A stretch of 64,000 nucleotides of DNA from Ananas comosus. Lineage: Eukaryota > Streptophyta > Magnoliopsida > Poales > Bromeliaceae. A model generated the notes under the pieces. That model searched no databases. It had not been told where the DNA came from and saw nothing but the letters and a program-made list of their open reading frames with translations. A program made the translations under genes and the position numbers. Below are positions 1 to 10,416 of the stretch, one piece after another (the stretch's first letter is position 1; each line of letters starts with the position of its first letter). The stretch lies in NCBI RefSeq assembly GCF_001540865.1, contig NC_033637.1, positions 5,911,737 to 5,975,736 on the forward strand. Reading direction: 5' to 3'.

Positions 1-2
1 CG

Positions 3-884
3 GGAGGTCAAGAATGGCATATTGAAGAATTTGAAAGTGGGTGGGAATCTATGCTTCGAAAGTACAATTTGCATGATATTAATTATCTTCAAGTGCTATG
101 GAAAAACTGTCATCAATGGGCACCTGTTTACTTTCGGGATATATTTTTTGCTAATATGTCTACTTCCCAATGAAGCGAAGGTATGAATGCTTTATTGAAA
201 ATTCTGTTAGACTCCCACACATCAATATATAAGTTTGTAATACAATTTGAAAAAATTGTGGCAAGTCGATACGAAAATGAAAATTTACAATAGTTCAAAA
301 TGAAGGATGGACAAGCTTCTTTGTGGACATTCAATCCTATTGAAGAACAAGCTCGTGATGTATATACGAAGAATGTTTTTATGGATTTTAGGGATCAATT
401 GAAGGCTTCTACTGGTTATAGAATAACGCAAATGGAAAATAACACATATAAGGTTTGTACTATACAAAACCCTTCAAAACCTTATCAACGTATGTACTCA
501 TATGTAGTATCTGTACATGAAGATAACGAGAAAGTGTCTTGCAACTGTAAGATGTTTAATTATGCTGGCATTTTATGTGCTCATGCTCTCACATGCATCC
601 ATCACATTCCTCAAAACTATATACTGAAAAGATGGACAAAAGAAGCAAAAAGTGGTATACCAAGCGACAAAACTAAAAACGTAGAAATTGTTGACTCATC
701 AAGTGGTAGAGCACAGTGGCATGAATCACTTAGTTTAATGTATCGAAAATTCATGAATGAAGGTACGAAGAACTTGAAGGCATATGAAGTGGCAAAAAAA
801 GATATGGAATTGATTCTTAGCAAACTTACTTCGCTTAACAACGAGCTTGAAAGTGTAGAAGCATTAAAAAATGACAAAGCCTTT
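3..884 (+). pseudogene. FAR1/FRS-like (MULE-derived) protein, broken
   Basis: Frame 3 reads from the window edge as the C-terminal part of the FAR1/FHY3/FRS family, plant regulators domesticated from Mutator-like transposases. Visible parts are the end of the transposase-like domain (a motif ending SEGMN near 171-190), the linker, and a SWIM-type zinc finger (CNCKMFNYAGILCAHAL) near 541-590. Two in-frame stops are seen: TGA at 171, where family members have Arg (CGA to TGA is a typical methyl-C decay), and TAG at 291. The longest open part starts at 300. The reading is cut at 884 by the copia LTR. The 5' end is outside the window. It could be a host FRS paralogue or a captured MULE copy; the decay looks certain. 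Confidence 0.8.
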
Positions 885-1488
885 TGTTGCCATATGGTGT
901 GTCCACATTGGCGGGTTATGATTTAACCCGATCCACATAAGACGTGGATCATGATTTATCCTAATAAGTTTAGGATAAAAATGAATCATATGTTTCTTAT
1001 CAGTTAAGAAACGTATCTACTAGTGGATATCTATTATATGTTAATAGATATCCTGATCCTTATCCTAATCTATATGAGATTCGGGATATTTTAGGGGTTT
1101 CGTTATTCTATATATGCGCCCCCTTTTTCTCTCCGAAAAAAGAGACGATCGAATACGCTCAAATTCGTAAGAACCCACGAAATATCTTCCTTATTCTCTC
1201 TCTTCTTCCTCTCTGGGATTTCCACCTACGTTCCCGGGGTTTTGGAGTGTGGACATAGAAGAGGACTCTGGTAGCCCTCTTCGATTAGCATCCATCGCAT
1301 CAGATCCGCATCCGATCCGTGGCGTAAGGCGTACGCGTGGGAGAAGGCGAGAAACGTGGGAGATCCAGAAGCATCGAGACAAGGACGATCCAAGAAGGCT
1401 TGTAAAACAAGCAATCCGATCCGATTCGGGTTCCCGGATACGTTGGCTATCCGGTTTGTAAGTTTCCGCTGCCCTATTATTTCCAACA
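885..1488 (+). mobile_element. 5' LTR of a Ty1/copia retrotransposon
   Basis: The segment begins TGTTG and ends CAACA (perfect 5-bp terminal inverted repeat) and is followed after two bases by a primer-binding site. A TATA-like CTATATATG lies near 1108. The preceding CCTTT (880-884) is the expected left target-site duplication. No 3' LTR copy is recognisable in the window. A related, degraded LTR-like stretch is at about 33240-33370. Confidence 0.85.
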
Positions 1489-1490
1489 AT

Positions 1491-1502
1491 TGGTATCAGA
1501 GC
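1491..1502 (+). other. Primer-binding site (initiator Met-tRNA type)
   Basis: TGGTATCAGAGC, the standard plant copia primer-binding site complementary to the 3' end of initiator Met-tRNA, two bases after the LTR end. Confidence 0.9.
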
Positions 1503-1744
1503 ATGTATGCTTGTTTTCGCCTTGTGATCATGCCTGTGATGTTTGCATTTGTTGATCAATTTTATGTAGATTAGTACTACAATTTTTTGTTGTTTTCTAT
1601 GTGAAATCGATTAAAAAGATTAAAAGGAAAACTAAATTAGTTTTAGTTTTCTCAAAATTGATCATAAAATATGCGAATTTTTTACATAAGTTTATTTTTT
1701 TATTCTCTCCTTTGTGCATTGAAATTAGAATTAAAATGTAAAAA

Positions 1745-2360
1745 TTTTTTTGCTGCCGGTGGCCAAGGGGCTCGACGCGACCCGCTGCGGGCGCGGGCGC
1801 GCACCCGAGCGCACCGCGCGGGCCCTACCTGCTGCGAGCGGCGGTGCGCACCCGCGCGCAGCGCACGGGCTTGGCCCGCTGTGGACGCGGGCGCGCATCC
1901 GCATGCATCGCACGGGCTCGGCCCGCTGCGGGCGCGGGCGCACACCCGCGCGCACCGCGCGGGTTTGGCCTGCTGCTGGCGCGGCCGCGCACCCGTGCGG
2001 GCTTGGCCCGCTGCGGGAGCGGGGCGTAGCCGCGCGCACCACGCGGGCCCTTCCCCTGCGGGCGCGACAAGCACCCGCCCGCGCGGGCCCGGCCCGCTGC
2101 AGACCCGGGCTCGCTCCCGCGCGCCCTGCGGGGGCCCGGCCCGCTGCGGGAGCGGGGAGCACCCGCCCGCACCTCGCGGGCCCGGCCCGCTGCGGGTGCA
2201 TGCCCGCAAGCAGTGCGGGGGGCTTGAGGGCCTGGCCCAACCCGCAGTGCGCTGCGGGTGGGTTTGCAGGCCCGGCCCGGCCTGCTGCGCGCAGGGGCGC
2301 AGCCCTGCGGGATTCGGGCGATCTAATGGACCCGGCCCGGCTCGCCGCGCAGTCCAGGAT
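1745..2360. repeat. Very GC-rich minisatellite in the copia leader
   Basis: About 600 bp of degenerate tandem repeats with a period near 46 bp, built on GGCCCGCTGCGGGCGCGGGC and GCGCACCGCGCGGG words. It sits between the primer-binding site and gag, in otherwise AT-rich DNA. Several frames stay open here only because stop codons are rare in such sequence; the deduced peptides are low-complexity Arg/Ala/Pro/Gly and are not credible proteins. Confidence 0.85.
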
Positions 2361-3039
2361 TTAAAAAAATAAATAAATAAAAAAATCCTGTGTGGTAAAT
2401 TTTTTTTATTTCCTGCGTGGTATTTTTTTTTTTTTTTGGAATACATATATTTTGGAACATGCATGTGTTGTGGGTGCATTTTAAATGCATATGTAGCATA
2501 TTATACTTGCGTGATTGTATAATTTTTTTTGGCATATCAGTACTTATGTTATTTCGGTGTTTTTTTTTTAACAAAATTTAATTTTGAAAAAACGGGTTCG
2601 ATGTGTGCAGCATTCCTGTAGAACATTCCTTTTTCTGATGTACATCTTGTAGTGATGTAGTAGGTTTTAATTTCGCAAAAATAATTAAAGCCATGTAAAG
2701 GAGTGTGTTTTGCGCAGCATCGACGTTTTTCAAATTAAATTTTGGCATAAGCACTTATTTTTTTTATCTATGTGATGATATTATGAGATATGTTCTCCGT
2801 ATATAAATATTTTTTCATGAAAAGGATGTGTTCTTCAAAATAGATGAGTTCCAACTTTTGGATAAGTTTCAAAATTAATAGAAAATTAATAAGATTGTAA
2901 TATTTTGAACTGACACTAGGTGATGATTACGAGCATAGCGAAGTTTTCGACCCCGTTGTGTCGAGGATAATGTTTCAATTTTGTTAATTTTTTGGGAATA
3001 TGTGCCTAATGTCCAAACCTATTTTTTGAATGTAGTGAA

Positions 3040-4290
3040 ATGACTTCCAAGAATATCATAGCTGATCTCACCAGGGGTGATAAGTTAGATGGAAAGAATT
3101 ATGATATTTGGCATAGGAAAATGCAATACCTGCTTAGTGAACAAGGGGTTCTTGAAACCCTTTCTGTCAAAAGAGTCATGCCTACCGAAGGCACAGCTTC
3201 TGAGCATGAAAAAGAGATCTATAACAAATGGATCAAGGAGGATCGAACTGCTCGGTACACTATGTTGTGTGCCATGCAAGACGACCTCATTGGACAGTTT
3301 GAGATCTTTGAAACTGCCAAGGAGATGTGGGACAATTTGAAGATTACTTTTGGTCAAACTTCATCTACGAGGCTACGTGCCTTAAATCTCAAGTTTCTAC
3401 AGTATATTAAAGACCTAAAGCATTCAATGGCTGAGCACCTTCGTGTGATGAGCGCCATGATTCAAGACCTTAAGACTGCTGGAAACGAGCTCACTGATGA
3501 GCAACAAGTTCTAGCAGTGATTCGTTCACTGCCTGATACTGAATGGTCCCAGATGAAGCTCCTGATGACGCACAGCGAGAACATTAAAACGTTTAATGAC
3601 ATCTCGCGTCATCTCGAGCTCGAGGCAGAGCGCTTCGAACTGAACCGTTCTGTCGCTCTTGTTGCACGCTCCGAGAAGCGCAGTTGGATCACACCCAAGC
3701 GCAAAAAGCATCACAACAATGGAGCGCAGAAGAAATGGAATCAAGCTCCTCAGGGTGGAGTTGGAAAGCGCCACAGAGGCAAGCGTACTAGCAATAAGGA
3801 TGCTACAAAGCTAAAATGTTACAATTGCAAGCAGAAGGGTCATTTCGCTCGGAATTGTCCTGAGCCAAAAAAGGTAACCCTACCACTCAACTCACACTGT
3901 TTTGTTTGCTCTCATGCTTTAGTAGCTCATTCTCTTCCTGATTGGATTGTGGATACAGGAGCAAACAAACACATAGCTCGTGACCGAGTGGGGTTCGTAG
4001 ATTATCATCGAGTACCGTCTAGCACACAGTATGTCACCCTTGGGAATGGCACGAAGGAAGAAGTCCTTGGAGTCGGTTCATACCAACTCAAGTTGCGTGG
4101 TGGCCGCACTTTACTTCTTCAGGACGTGCTATATGCACCCAGAATTCGATGTAATCTATGTTCAGTTTTAGCTTTGTTGCATCTTGGATGTTCATTTCAT
4201 TTTGATAGAGACCGCCTTGATATTTCCTTTCATGGTACTTTATTTGGATATGGTACATTAGTTGATGGTTTCTTTAAATTAGTAGTCTAA
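3040..4290 (+). CDS. Ty1/copia Gag and start of protease, truncated
   Basis: A 416-residue frame. The N-terminal half is a copia-type Gag (UBN2-like: ...LDGKNYDIWHRKMQYLL...). A CCHC zinc knuckle, CYNCKQKGHFARNC, lies at residues 260-273, after a basic stretch. The retropepsin active site D-T-G is at residues 305-307 (WIVDTGANKH). The frame ends in the pre-integrase region (…GTLVDGFFKLVV) at a stop lying inside the first unit of a 166-bp tandem array, so integrase, reverse transcriptase and RNase H are absent. Gag coats element RNA into particles; this copy cannot be autonomous. No in-frame stop or shift is seen before the break, so it may be fairly young. Confidence 0.9.
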   Translation: MTSKNIIADLTRGDKLDGKNYDIWHRKMQYLLSEQGVLETLSVKRVMPTEGTASEHEKEIYNKWIKEDRTARYTMLCAMQDDLIGQFEIFETAKEMWDNLKITFGQTSSTRLRALNLKFLQYIKDLKHSMAEHLRVMSAMIQDLKTAGNELTDEQQVLAVIRSLPDTEWSQMKLLMTHSENIKTFNDISRHLELEAERFELNRSVALVARSEKRSWITPKRKKHHNNGAQKKWNQAPQGGVGKRHRGKRTSNKDATKLKCYNCKQKGHFARNCPEPKKVTLPLNSHCFVCSHALVAHSLPDWIVDTGANKHIARDRVGFVDYHRVPSSTQYVTLGNGTKEEVLGVGSYQLKLRGGRTLLLQDVLYAPRIRCNLCSVLALLHLGCSFHFDRDRLDISFHGTLFGYGTLVDGFFKLVV

Positions 4291-5177
4291 TGTTGCTCCG
4301 GTTTTGGTTCTTGTGAATATTGACATCGATTTGTTCCAAATTTACACTCTGGGGGCATAATAGAACAATATAATTGGCGTTTATACTTTATTCGATTGAA
4401 TGAGAAAAAGTACTCGTTGCAAAGTTATTCTGTTAGGGCGAAACAGAGTAGTCCAATATTGTTCCGGTTTTGGTTGTTGTGAACGTTGACTTCGATTCGT
4501 TCCAAATTCACACTCTCGGGGCATAATGGAACAATAAAATTAGCTTTTACTCTTCGTTCGATAGAATGAGAAAAAGCACTCGTTCCCAATTTATACTGTT
4601 AGGGCGCAACTGAGTAGTCTAATGTTGTTCCGGCATTGGTTCTTGTGAACGATGACATCGATTCGTTCCAAATTTACACTTTCGAGGCATTATAGAACAA
4701 TATAATTAGCTTTTACCCTTTGTTCGATATAATGAGAAAAAGTACTCGTTGCCAATTTATACTGTTAGGACGCAACTGAGTTGTCTAATATTGTTCCGAC
4801 TTTGGTTTTTGTGAACGTTGACATCGATTCGTTCCAAATTTACACTCTCGAGGCATAATAGAACAATATAATTAGCATTTACTCCTTGTTCGATAGAATG
4901 AGAAAAAGTACTCGCTGCAAATTTATACTGTTAGGGCGCAACTGAGTAATCTAATGTTGTTCCGGTTTTGGTTCTTGTGAACGTTGACATCGATTCGTTC
5001 CAAATTTACACTCTCGGGGCGTAATAGAACAATATAATTAGCTTTTACTTTTGTTCGATTAAACGAGAAAAAGTACTCATTGCAAAGTTATACTGTTAGG
5101 GCGCAACTGAGTAGTCTAATGTTGCTCCGGTTTTGGTTCTTGTGAATGTTGACATCGATTTGTTCCAAATTTACAAA
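4282..5177 (+). repeat. 166-bp tandem array 1 (about 5.4 copies)
   Basis: The word GTAGTCTAATGTTG (with variants) recurs at 4282, 4448, 4614, 4780, 4945 and 5111: steps of 166, 166, 166, 165 and 166 bp. Each unit also carries GTTGACATCGATTCGTTCC and GAATGAGAAAAAGTACTCG-like words. Copies differ by a few substitutions. The first unit starts inside the end of the copia Gag-Pro frame; the sixth stops after about 66 bp. Confidence 0.93.
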
Positions 5178-7439
5178 TTCTTACACTTTCGTTATTTGGA
5201 TTTCATAATTGAATCCAACACATTACCTGTTTCTTGGATCTCAGTTCATCTGGATCCTACATTTCCTGTTACCTGGATTCATCCAGCTATGGTATCCCAA
5301 CACTGATTGGGAGCTCAATGCACTTTACCTAAGGCCTTAGGGTTTCGAACAACTATATGGATCTCACCATAGCCCACACACGCTGCTAAAGCGGCGGGTT
5401 CCCGATTTCTTGGTAACAGCACCGCACACGCTGCTAAAGCGGCGGCCTACCAATCGGTCAAACACCTAGGATGGTGGACAACTGACTTGGTGACAGCACC
5501 GCAAACACGCTGCTAAAGCGGCGGCCCACCGATTCAGTACCTGGATCCGGCAACAACCCACTCCACGCTAAGCAAGCGGCGGTCTGCCGATCCTGTCCTC
5601 ATGCCACTCGACAACGGTCGACTCCACGTACACTCTCAAGGAAGTGGAGCTCGATCTGTCACGCGCCTGATAGGCGCTAACTAACTGAGTTCTGGCTCAG
5701 CCCACCGTATCTCTTGATTCCATTCCCTTTGGAATCCTTTCTTACCGGTCACCTTTTCACGTTGTTTCACATCTCTTATTTCTTATTCATTTCTTATTTC
5801 TAGCCGATTCCTTATTCTTATCGACTATTTCATTTCTTTCCAATGTTCATTTCTTATCGATTCTCGATTTTCATTTGTAATTTGCTGTTCTCATTTCTTA
5901 CTAATTCTTATATTAATCGCAATTTCATTGGATGAACGTACTAATGCCCATAACGTATAACGTAAAGCACTCCGTACCGTACATAAAGTTAACTTATATA
6001 TATAGACAACATATAACAACTTGATTGTACAACGTCACGGAACAATCTGGACAACCAACTCGACCAAGAGAACCCACCGATTTGGGTGACTCCTGATACC
6101 TGTTATCAGAGTGAGGGCACAACGACAAAACCCCCATGTCCATGTGTGCACACGCCGCGCCGCCGCGTTCCGCTCCCGCATCAAGACGTCTATCGCGGGA
6201 TGGGGTCTCTGGTCTCGATCGTCATGGGGCAGATGTATCGAATCCCCATTTCTTTTACTTTTCTTGTGTTACACAGTTAAACATTATTTATTCATAACAT
6301 TATTGAATCTAACATAAACCTCCTTAGTTTACTCTTGATACTACATCTTTACATACTTACACTTACATACATTATTGTATCCTACACAAATACAACATAC
6401 TATGGAAGGTGAACGTTAGACAAACTACTTTACACAAGGACCAACCTTGGAAGCACTTAACATAACTAACGCTACGGAACTTACATGTCCCCTCTGAGAC
6501 AGGCATTATGTCCCCTTTGAGACAGGTAAGCCGCGACAGCCGCGGCGCTGGAGCCGGTTTATCGGCCCACCAGCGCCCAGCACTGTTATCACGAAGACAT
6601 ATTCTTCGTCCAAGTAGTAGTAGCTCGCCTCACGTGTACTTTTATAGGGGAAGCTAGAGTTTTACAGCTGCTCCTTATACAGGTGCAAGTGAAGATGCAT
6701 TACCTCCCAGACTTGACGGCTGAAGGTTTCCATACGAGAGTAAGTTCCTTCGTGAGGGTGATCGCTCTCCTAGCGATGGTGAAAAAAGTCGCTGAAGCCC
6801 TTCACTAGCTAGTGGGAGTTATCGTCTACTCCATCGCAGCAGGACATTGAGTATGTTAGGCTGCAGAGAAGCGTAAAGTGGTTACTAACCTTTTAGGAGA
6901 AGATCCTTAAGGTGTAGTGCTCTGAGTTAGAGCCAGTATGGTGGTAGACCCACAAGTGGTATGTAGTGTATCGGGAAGCTTAAAAGTCCCATAGACTACT
7001 TGTGTACGAACGAGCGAGATCCCGGCTCAAAAGACTTAAATACACTCTCCAACACTTGTATAGGTCGGCTTGGGGTTCCCGCATTCATCACATTTGAACC
7101 GAAAGATGGCGAGGTGTTGAGTATATCCCACCATCCGTGACTAAACGATGCCTGAGCTAATTCCTACATCCGACGTCAGTTTTCTCGTAGAGGGGTTTTC
7201 AAACACCCTTCAACGCGAACGCGGTAGTAGCTGGATTGGTACAGATTATCTCATGCCAAGGAAGCGAAACGTTGTGGTAAAACAACGCCTCATGGTCCTT
7301 ATCACTCGACAGATGATTACGGGAAAACGAGTGTTATTCAGAACTTGACTAGTCTGTTCATGAGTGCTGGAGCCAGTCACGCTTCGTGGAAATGTGAAGA
7401 AAGATAAACTAAGAGTCGGAGGCCTTGCTTCGCGAACTT
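5178..7439. other. Unclassified non-coding spacer between two 166-bp arrays
   Basis: No convincing protein is seen. Notable are repeats of CACGCTGCTAAAGCGGCGG at about 5384, 5427 and 5507 and a variant near 5562. A second short direct repeat (ATGTCCCCTNTGAGACAGG) occurs near 6486 and 6508. The texture resembles LTR or untranslated sequence of a large gypsy-type element, but no TG...CA boundaries, primer-binding site or target-site duplication could be fixed. Confidence 0.5.
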
Positions 7440-8526
7440 CGTTAGATTTCGAAGTCTAGCCATGCTCATGAAAAAGAGTAAGATAGCTTGTTTCTCATTT
7501 TCGATTAATATAAGTGACAATACGGGGCTCTCACATTTAAACCTTGCTTAGCTACAGTTGCAAGTGTACTTGGTTTTAGCTTTGTTATCATCTGATGAGA
7601 CAACGCGGGATTGTCATATTTAAACGTTGCTCATGAAAAAGAGCAAGATAGGTTGTTTCTCATTTGCGATTAATATAACAAGATAATAAGGGGCTCTCAC
7701 ATGTCAACCTTGCTTAGCTACAGTTGCAAGTGTTTTGGTGTCAGCCTTGTTGTAATCTGTTGAGTAAACGCGGGATTGTCATATTAAGCCGTTGCTCATG
7801 AAAAAGAGTAATATAGCTTGTTTCTCATTTACGATTTATATAACAAGATAATACGGAGCTCTCACATTTAAACCTTGCTGAGCTACAGTAGCAACTGTTC
7901 TTGTTTACGGCCTTGTTATAATCTGATGAGTCAACGCGGGATTGTCATATTGAAACGTTGCTCATGAAAAAGAGTAAGATAGGTTGTTTCTCATTTACGA
8001 TTAATATAACAAAATAATACGGGGCTCTCACATTTAAACCTTGCTTAGCTACAGTTGCAAGTGTTTTTAGTTTCAGCCTTGTTGTAATCTGTTGAGTCAA
8101 CACGGGATTGTCATATTTAACCTTTCCTCATGAAAAAGAGTAATATAGCTTGTTTCTCATTTACGATTAATATAACAAGATAATACGGAGCTCTCACATT
8201 TAAACCTTGCTTAGCTACAGTAGCAAGTGTTCTTGGTTACGGCCTTGTTGTAATCTGATGAGTCAACGCGGGATTGTCATATTTAAACGTTGCTCACGTA
8301 AAAGATTAAGATAGCTTGCTTCTCATTTTCGATTAAAATAACAAGGTAATACGGGGCTCTCACACTTAAACCTTGCTTAGCTTCAGTTGCAAGTGTTGTT
8401 GGTTTTGGCCTTGTTATAACCTGATGAGACAAAGCGGGATTGTCTTATTGAAACGTTGCTCATGAAAAAGAGTAAGTTAGCTTATTTCACATTTGCGGTT
8501 AATATAACAAGATAATACCGGGTCTC
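7440..8526 (+). repeat. 166-bp tandem array 2 (about 6.5 copies)
   Basis: The word GCTCATGAAAAAGAG (with variants) recurs at 7464, 7629, 7794, 7960, 8126, 8292 and 8458, steps of 165-166 bp. Units also share CCTTGCTTAGCTACAGTTGC and CGCGGGATTGTCATATT. The array is cut by a single N at 8527. The unit length equals that of array 1, but sequence similarity between the two is weak by eye and its orientation is unresolved. Confidence 0.93.
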
Positions 8527-8527
8527 N
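8527..8527. other. Assembly gap (single N)
   Basis: One N between the 166-bp array and unrelated (TA)n-flanked sequence. It is probably a join of uncertain size, so array length and neighbour order here are unreliable. Confidence 0.9.
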
Positions 8528-8560
8528 GCTCAACTAGTATATATATATATATATATAGAA

Positions 8561-8803
8561 TTAGGCTGGAATACTATTAATAGGAAAACGCTTTTTTTGT
8601 TATCAATTTTTAACCCTTGGATGAAAAATTGTAGGGTCAGGATGATATTAGTCGGTTAGAGTTGAATGGTCTCCCTAGTTTTGAGTGGTCCCCACTGGGT
8701 TATAGTATTTAATCCAATGGTTAGAAATAATGAAAAGAGTTGATCCAAAGGCCAAAAAACTGATAGCAACAATAGGATTTTGCTACTAATAGTAGCCCAG
8801 TTC

Positions 8804-8804
<1 letters not shown>
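8561..8804. mobile_element. Fold-back MITE bracketed by (TA)n
   Basis: A roughly 245-bp element with imperfect inverted ends (GGCTGGAATACTATTAATAG on the left; right end reads back as CTGGGCTACTATTAGTAGC). Long (TA)n tracts lie immediately outside both ends. The same terminal sequence recurs at 38077-40541 and, more diverged, at 52321-52570. No coding capacity. Confidence 0.75.
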
Positions 8805-8841
<37 letters not shown>

Positions 8842-9680
8842 CTCCTATATTGTACACGAGATAATATAGGCGCCATAACGGACACAAGAGAAAAATTTTA
8901 ATGGACACCGCGATTCATTCATCATGTTTAGAATAAATAAATAAAATAATTTATTTATCATATTTAACAAAATATATTTTAAATAACAAAATATTAAACC
9001 CCCTTCCATATCTTGACAAAATATATTTTTCTCAACAAGATAATTAAATCACCATACTTACAATAATTTGTCAGCACGATAGATAAATTACCATAGTCAC
9101 TTGAAATTTTTCAATGTGACGCCTTTGTTTATGGAGCCGTTTGGCCTAAATTCAGAAAAAATAATTTCTATAGTATTGATTTTGATCCGGAGAAATAATT
9201 TCTATTAAAAGTTATAAAGTTTTTTGGTTAAGTACAATAGAAAAGTGATTTTTTAAAAATAATTTTAGAAAGCTAGCTATTTGGTAAATTTTTGCGCTGA
9301 AATAATTTTGTAATGCTGTTTAATTTTAGTAATAATTAATACTAATATTACATGCTATTTATATATAAAAAAAAAACAATATGCTAATATTTGTAAAAAA
9401 AAGGTACATGCTAACTTTACTCTCTAAAAAAAAAGTACATGTTAATTATATTTGTTAATAGATCTCAACTTATCAATAACTAGTATTTGACCCGTGCGAT
9501 GCATGGCTAATATAATAATATAAAATAACAAAAGTTATTATGTGATGATAAAAGAAAAACATTATAATTAATATTATATTTTTTTTAACAAATAAAGAAA
9601 TATACTATCATTAATCTTAATTATAGTACATATTAAAGTACAAATGCTAGAAAAACAAAATTATGGATCAAAGTAACACT
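8805..9680. other. AT-rich intergenic DNA with MITE fragments
   Basis: No gene seen. A (TA)n tract occupies about 8806-8840. A GTTTGGCCTAAATTCAG-type hAT-MITE end is at about 9129. The widespread plant repeat word ACTAGTATTTGACCCGTGCG is at about 9480. Confidence 0.5.
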
Positions 9681-9842
9681 TAGGTTGTAGTGTTCCTAAG
9701 GTTTGGATAGATTTGGCTAGAGTATTAGTGACTGGTTTACATATCTGGAGAGTGTCGGACTGAGTCGGAGTCGTTTCTACATGAAATGGGTGAAGAAATG
9801 GACTCAGCGCACTTAAATAAGCAAAACTAAAGTTTTGCTAGT

Positions 9843-10115
9843 TTAGGGCGCCCAGAAATGGATTTAGGGCGCCCAGATCTTGAGTGTTGTTTTGTGTTAG
9901 ATGCTGCAGCCATTTCGGACCCTGTTTAGGGCGTCCGAAAGTTGGATCCGAAAATTTACATCGTGAATATCGATTGTGTTGACACGTGGGGTATGGTAGG
10001 TGAGATCAGCAGGAACCAGATAGCGGTGTAGCAGACCGTCGGACGGAGAAACAGAGATACTGTTTGTGCAGGCTAGAAGTTCTGGGCGTCCAGAACTGGA
10101 TTTAGGGCGCCCAGA
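9843..10115. repeat. GGGCGCCC palindrome cluster in LTR A
   Basis: Three perfect copies of TTTAGGGCGCCCAGA lie at about 9842, 9863 and 10100, with degenerate forms (AGGGCGTCCGAA, CTGGGCGTCCAGA) at about 9927 and 10082. The core GGGCGCCC is self-complementary. The position matches the TGTACCGGTACA clusters of sister LTRs. Confidence 0.75.
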
Positions 10116-10416
10116 TCTCGATTTTTCTGCAATAGTGCAGTTTAGCAGTATTTATTCCTGAGCCTTTTTGGACCCTTCTAGCACACTATAAATAGGGGGA
10201 ATTCAACCCCTTTGATCTCTTTTCTCCCTATCTTCAAAGTAAAGGCTTAGAATTGCATCTAACACCTCAAATTACTCTGATTTTCCCAAATTGCTCACTT
10301 TCTACATTGAGGAGTGCTGTTCTAGCAGTTTTCCAGCAGCGACCGTCGATGTTTCGGCTCGTGTGCAACGTAGGAAGCTCCGTTTTCCACGAAACTTGGT
10401 TTGTTGGATTCTAGAC

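Noticed and set aside
1671..2479. Several long overlapping open frames on both strands in the GC-rich block.
   Set aside because: They follow from a GC-rich minisatellite with few stop codons. The peptides are repetitive Arg/Ala/Pro/Gly in every frame and match no domain.
4282..8526. A CRISPR-like array, because of regular repeats.
   Set aside because: The whole 166-bp unit is repeated with no unique spacers, and this is plant DNA with introns and retrotransposons.
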